Both the position numbers and the translations under genes were made by a program. A stretch of DNA of 6,773 nt from JACRDV01 sp024860865 [NCBI: Methanobacteriota archaeon] (GTDB lineage Archaea > JACRDV01): the NCBI GenBank assembly GCA_024860865.1, contig JACRDV010000016.1, positions 1 through 6,773 of the forward strand, written 5' to 3'. The notes beneath the pieces are model-generated. The model was given only the letters and a program-made list of their open reading frames with translations. It ran no database searches and was not told where the DNA came from. This document shows, one piece after another, positions 5,515 through 6,773 of this stretch. Positions within the stretch are counted from its first letter, which is position 1; each line of letters opens with the position of its first letter.

Positions 5515-5517
5515 TCA

Positions 5518-5522
5518 ATCAC
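5518..5522 (-). promoter_or_regulatory. Shine-Dalgarno GTGAT supporting the TTG start at 5514
   Basis: GTGAT (minus strand) is 3 nt before the TTG. This is the same core and spacing as the GGTGAT-3 nt-ATG of the aminotransferase gene, and it supports a rare TTG start for the toxin. Confidence 0.55.
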
Positions 5523-5528
5523 TTTTTA

Positions 5529-5547
5529 TCACTTATTTAATAAGTGA
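5529..5547. promoter_or_regulatory. 19-bp perfect palindrome, putative operator of the DUF4258/YgiT-AbrB operon
   Basis: TCACTTATT-T-AATAAGTGA has 9-bp arms around a single T. It sits between the TATA-like box (5548-5557) and the inferred start near 5526, so a bound protein would block transcription. AbrB-fold and MqsA-like antitoxins bind such palindromes as dimers. A further CACTT half-site lies at 5520-5524. Confidence 0.6.
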
Positions 5548-5557
5548 ATATTTAAAA
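5548..5557 (-). promoter_or_regulatory. TATA-like box of the DUF4258/YgiT-AbrB operon
   Basis: The minus strand reads TTTTAAATAT. The inferred start about 26 bp downstream is near 5526, leaving a leader of about 12 nt with the GTGAT at its end. Confidence 0.45.
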
Positions 5558-5857
5558 CTTTTTCTGTTCTAAAGAGCCATTTCAGCGCACTTTCAACTTC
5601 TTCTTTTCTTACAGATTTTGTAGAGAGAGAAAATTCCAAAGCAACAGTATTTGAATTAAAAGATAAGCTTGTGCATTATGGGATTTTAAAGCCTACTAAA
5701 AAAGTTGGGCATATACAGCTATATAAATTCAATAAAGAAAGTCTAGCCGGAAAAAAACTCAATAGGCTATTCTACGAACTAGCTGATATTGATATATCCA
5801 TTTGTCGAAAAAGAAGAAGTTAAAGAAGAGATTCACAAAGCAAAAATAGAAGCGTGA
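5551..5857 (+). pseudogene. Decayed winged-helix transcription regulator gene
   Basis: Frame 1 is open from 5548 to a TAA at 5821-5823 and encodes a recognisable winged helix: FSVLKSHFSAL, LTDFVERENSKATVFELKDK as helix-turn-helix, GILKPTKKVGHIQLYKFNKE as strand and wing, then KKLNRLFYELADIDI. The normal C-terminal continuation, FVEKEEVKEEIHKAKIEA, lies in frame 2 and ends at TGA 5855-5857, so a 1-nt shift has occurred between about 5783 and 5803. No ATG, GTG or TTG precedes the helix-turn-helix, and an in-frame stop (5545-5547) lies inside the palindrome of the neighbouring toxin operon, so the 5' end is lost as well. The family resembles archaeal regulators with the TRKVGRxxLYxLN wing. A programmed frameshift is possible but unlikely without a start codon. 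Confidence 0.65.
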
Positions 5858-6107
5858 CCCCTTCCAACGCTAAAGCTTAGGCACCACTTCAAGAACTCGC
5901 TCCGTTGCCGGAGGCGCAGGTCCGCTTCAGTGCTTACGATGCTTTCGAGGTTGGTGCCTTTGCTCGGCTATCGTTTGTCTTCTTTTCCCCACAGGAGCCC
6001 AAAGTGCTAAAGCCTCACCCTACCCAAACTCGCTTTGCACTTTCACTGTGGGAGATCGCAACTTGCCCGCCTGCCTCGTGACGTATAGCCGCAGGCCTGG
6101 TGTTTTT
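5858..6107. other. GC-rich, highly self-complementary non-coding block (candidate structured RNA or mobile element remnant)
   Basis: By hand count 5881-6100 is about 57% GC, against roughly one third in the flanks, and all six frames are interrupted. Four sets of complementary segments were found. AGGCACCA (5879-5886) pairs with TGGTGCCT (5952-5959), enclosing CTCCG-TTGC-CGGAG (5900-5913). CGGCTAT plus CGT (5965-5974) pairs with ACG-T-ATAGCCG (6081-6091). Within that, CCCACAG (5988-5994) pairs with CTGTGGG (6046-6052), AAAGTGC (6001-6007) with GCACTTT (6037-6043), and AAAGC (6009-6013) with GCTTT (6032-6036). GCCTGC (6069-6074) pairs with GCAGGC (6091-6096). It starts right after the stop of the regulator remnant and ends at a T5 run. 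I do not recognise RNase P, SRP or tRNA signatures. The strand is undetermined. Confidence 0.5.
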
Positions 6108-6117
6108 GATAAAAAAC
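6102..6117. terminator. Small T/A hairpin at the end of the GC-rich block
   Basis: GTTTTT (6102-6107) pairs with AAAAAC (6112-6117) around a GATA loop. On the plus strand the T5 run directly follows GC-rich sequence, as expected for an archaeal terminator of a plus-strand RNA. Confidence 0.3.
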
Positions 6118-6160
6118 TTGCGAGAAGAGAACTTAACGAGAAATCATTTGTAAATATCTA

Positions 6161-6376
6161 AGCAAACTATTTTCTAACCCTGAGTTGGTAGAACAACGGC
6201 CAAGAATGGGCGAATATTTGAGAACGTAAATATGATTGGTTAAAAAATTGCTGAGAGATAGTATACGAAAAAGTCATTAAAAGATGCGCGTAGCTTTATG
6301 GAACGTTAAAATAATCTAAAGAGATTCGGCATCGAAAAATTAGAAATAATAGTTAGAGAAAAAATTCTCTATGGAG
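6161..6376 (+). pseudogene. Possible remnants of a decayed gene
   Basis: No frame is intact, but protein-like pieces appear. SKLFSNPELVEQRPRMGEYL is in frame from 6161 (stop at 6227). In another frame, YTKKSLKDARSFMER precedes a TAA and is followed by NNLKRFGIEKLEIIVREKIL, reaching the convergent gene. The pieces are rich in K, E, R, L and I like real archaeal proteins, but AT-rich random sequence can look similar and no family is recognised. The region between the structured block and the acylphosphatase-like gene contains nothing else that I can identify. Confidence 0.22.
6354..6371 (-). terminator. Hairpin with T-run at the end of the acylphosphatase-like gene
   Basis: TAGAGAA (6354-6360) pairs with TTCTCTA (6365-6371) around a 4-base loop. 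On the minus strand the loop and its flank form a T6 run, and another T5 run lies about 20 bp further on. It overlaps the TAG stop of the gene (6371-6369). Confidence 0.35.
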
Positions 6377-6773
6377 TTATCCTAATTTCAGATTTTAGGA
6401 TATCCTTTAGAGCTTTTGCAATTTTCTCAGGGAGAGTATCCATTTTTTTATCTATACTATCCAGCTTATTATCCATGCTATCCAACTTACCATTCATACT
6501 ATCCAGTTTACCATTCATGCTATCAAGTTTACCATTCATGCCATCCAACTTACCATCCATCTTGCCCAATTTATTACTGATGTCTTCCAAGTAATCAACG
6601 CCTTTTCCCACTTGATTTAAAATTAGAGCTTGAGAAGATCTCATTGCCTTTGGAACTGGTTCCTCTACATCAAATTGAATTTCGTTTACTACTGGATTCT
6701 CTGCCAACTTTGGTTTTTCTTTTTTCACATCTTCATAAAATTTCATTATTGTATCCTTATCTCCTTCCACCAA
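6369..6773 (-). CDS. C-terminal part of an acylphosphatase-domain protein with heptad coiled coil (5' truncated by window)
   Basis: The frame is open to the right edge, so the N-terminus lies outside; the TTG at 6773 is probably an internal Leu codon. The first 36 residues, V-E-G-D-K-D-T-I-M-K-F-Y-E-D-V through PVVNEIQFD, match the second half of an acylphosphatase fold (VEGdkdaixxFxxxv, then the last strand VxxIxxd). A linker (VEEPVPKAMRSSQALILNQVGKGVDYLEDI) follows, then a coiled coil from about 67 to 110 built of heptads GKLDSMN, with Leu and Met/Ile at the core positions. A short positively charged tail ends at ITP. Acylphosphatase domains hydrolyse acyl phosphates or serve as ligand-binding modules; the catalytic Arg and Asn region is outside the window, so activity cannot be judged. 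Similar acylphosphatase-plus-coiled-coil proteins are known to me from archaea. Confidence 0.75.
   Translation of the reverse strand: MVEGDKDTIMKFYEDVKKEKPKLAENPVVNEIQFDVEEPVPKAMRSSQALILNQVGKGVDYLEDISNKLGKMDGKLDGMNGKLDSMNGKLDSMNGKLDSMDNKLDSIDKKMDTLPEKIAKALKDILKSEIRITP
6448..6573 (-). repeat. Six 21-bp tandem repeats encoding coiled-coil heptads
   Basis: Six consecutive 21-bp units begin at 6448, 6469, 6490, 6511, 6532 and 6553. Most resemble CCATTCATGCTATCCAGTTTA (one substitution-tolerant consensus, split here as CCATTCATGC and TATCCAGTTTA). Each encodes one heptad such as GKLDSMN. The middle units are the most alike, and the outer ones have diverged. Confidence 0.85.

Noticed and set aside
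5880-5958. tRNA-like gene: 7-bp GGCACCA/TGGTGCC termini about 79 nt apart
   Set aside because: No T-arm (GTTCRANNC-type loop), D-arm or anticodon stem can be fitted between them on either strand.
5858-6107. RNase P RNA or SRP RNA
   Set aside because: I looked for the RNase P core (GAGGAAAGUCC-like and ACAGAA-like segments) and the SRP helix 8 GGAAGG/AGCAGC motif on both strands and did not find them. A covariance search would be decisive.
6448-6573. CRISPR array
   Set aside because: The 21-bp units are directly abutting without spacers and encode in-frame heptads of a coiled coil.

Overview
The window looks archaeal. It is AT-rich. The genes have archaeal-type signals: TATA-like boxes about 26 bp before the inferred start, a GGTGAT Shine-Dalgarno, and oligo-T terminators. 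The protein families are mostly archaeal: Fcf1/VapC9-like PIN, UPF0175 with DUF3368, DUF1616-type beta domain, and acylphosphatase with coiled coil. An uncultivated Thermoproteota/Bathyarchaeia-like genome would fit, but this is inference; no rRNA or other taxonomic marker is present.

Layout. Positions 1-212 hold the 3' end of an unidentified, somewhat GC-richer gene, followed by three T6 tracts. A solitary PIN-domain ribonuclease (386-784, minus) is divergent from a class V aminotransferase (897-2042, plus), the one ordinary metabolic gene here. A hairpin separates the aminotransferase from a convergent UPF0175/DUF3368 antitoxin-toxin operon (3031 to 2199, minus). Next come a membrane-anchored DUF1616-like protein (3151-3558, minus) and a 390-bp intergenic stretch holding a long imperfect hairpin. 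A wHTH-MNT/HEPN pair follows (3952-4897, plus), then a convergent DUF4258-type toxin with a YgiT-zinc-finger/AbrB antitoxin (5514 to 4937, minus). That last pair has a 19-bp palindrome placed like an operator.

From 5551 to 6368 there is no intact gene. A winged-helix regulator gene, frameshifted and without a start codon, runs into a GC-rich block (about 5858-6107) full of long complementary segments. This is the best candidate for an undescribed structured RNA or mobile element. Degraded coding-like sequence follows. The window ends with the C-terminal part of an acylphosphatase-domain protein with a coiled coil made of 21-bp tandem repeats (6369-6773, minus).

Overall this is an accessory island dense in toxin-antitoxin genes: three two-gene modules plus one solo PIN gene in under 5 kb, with gene decay at its right side. 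The modules probably act independently, each using overlapping genes for translational coupling and a DNA-binding antitoxin for autoregulation. Nothing in the sequence ties the aminotransferase to them.
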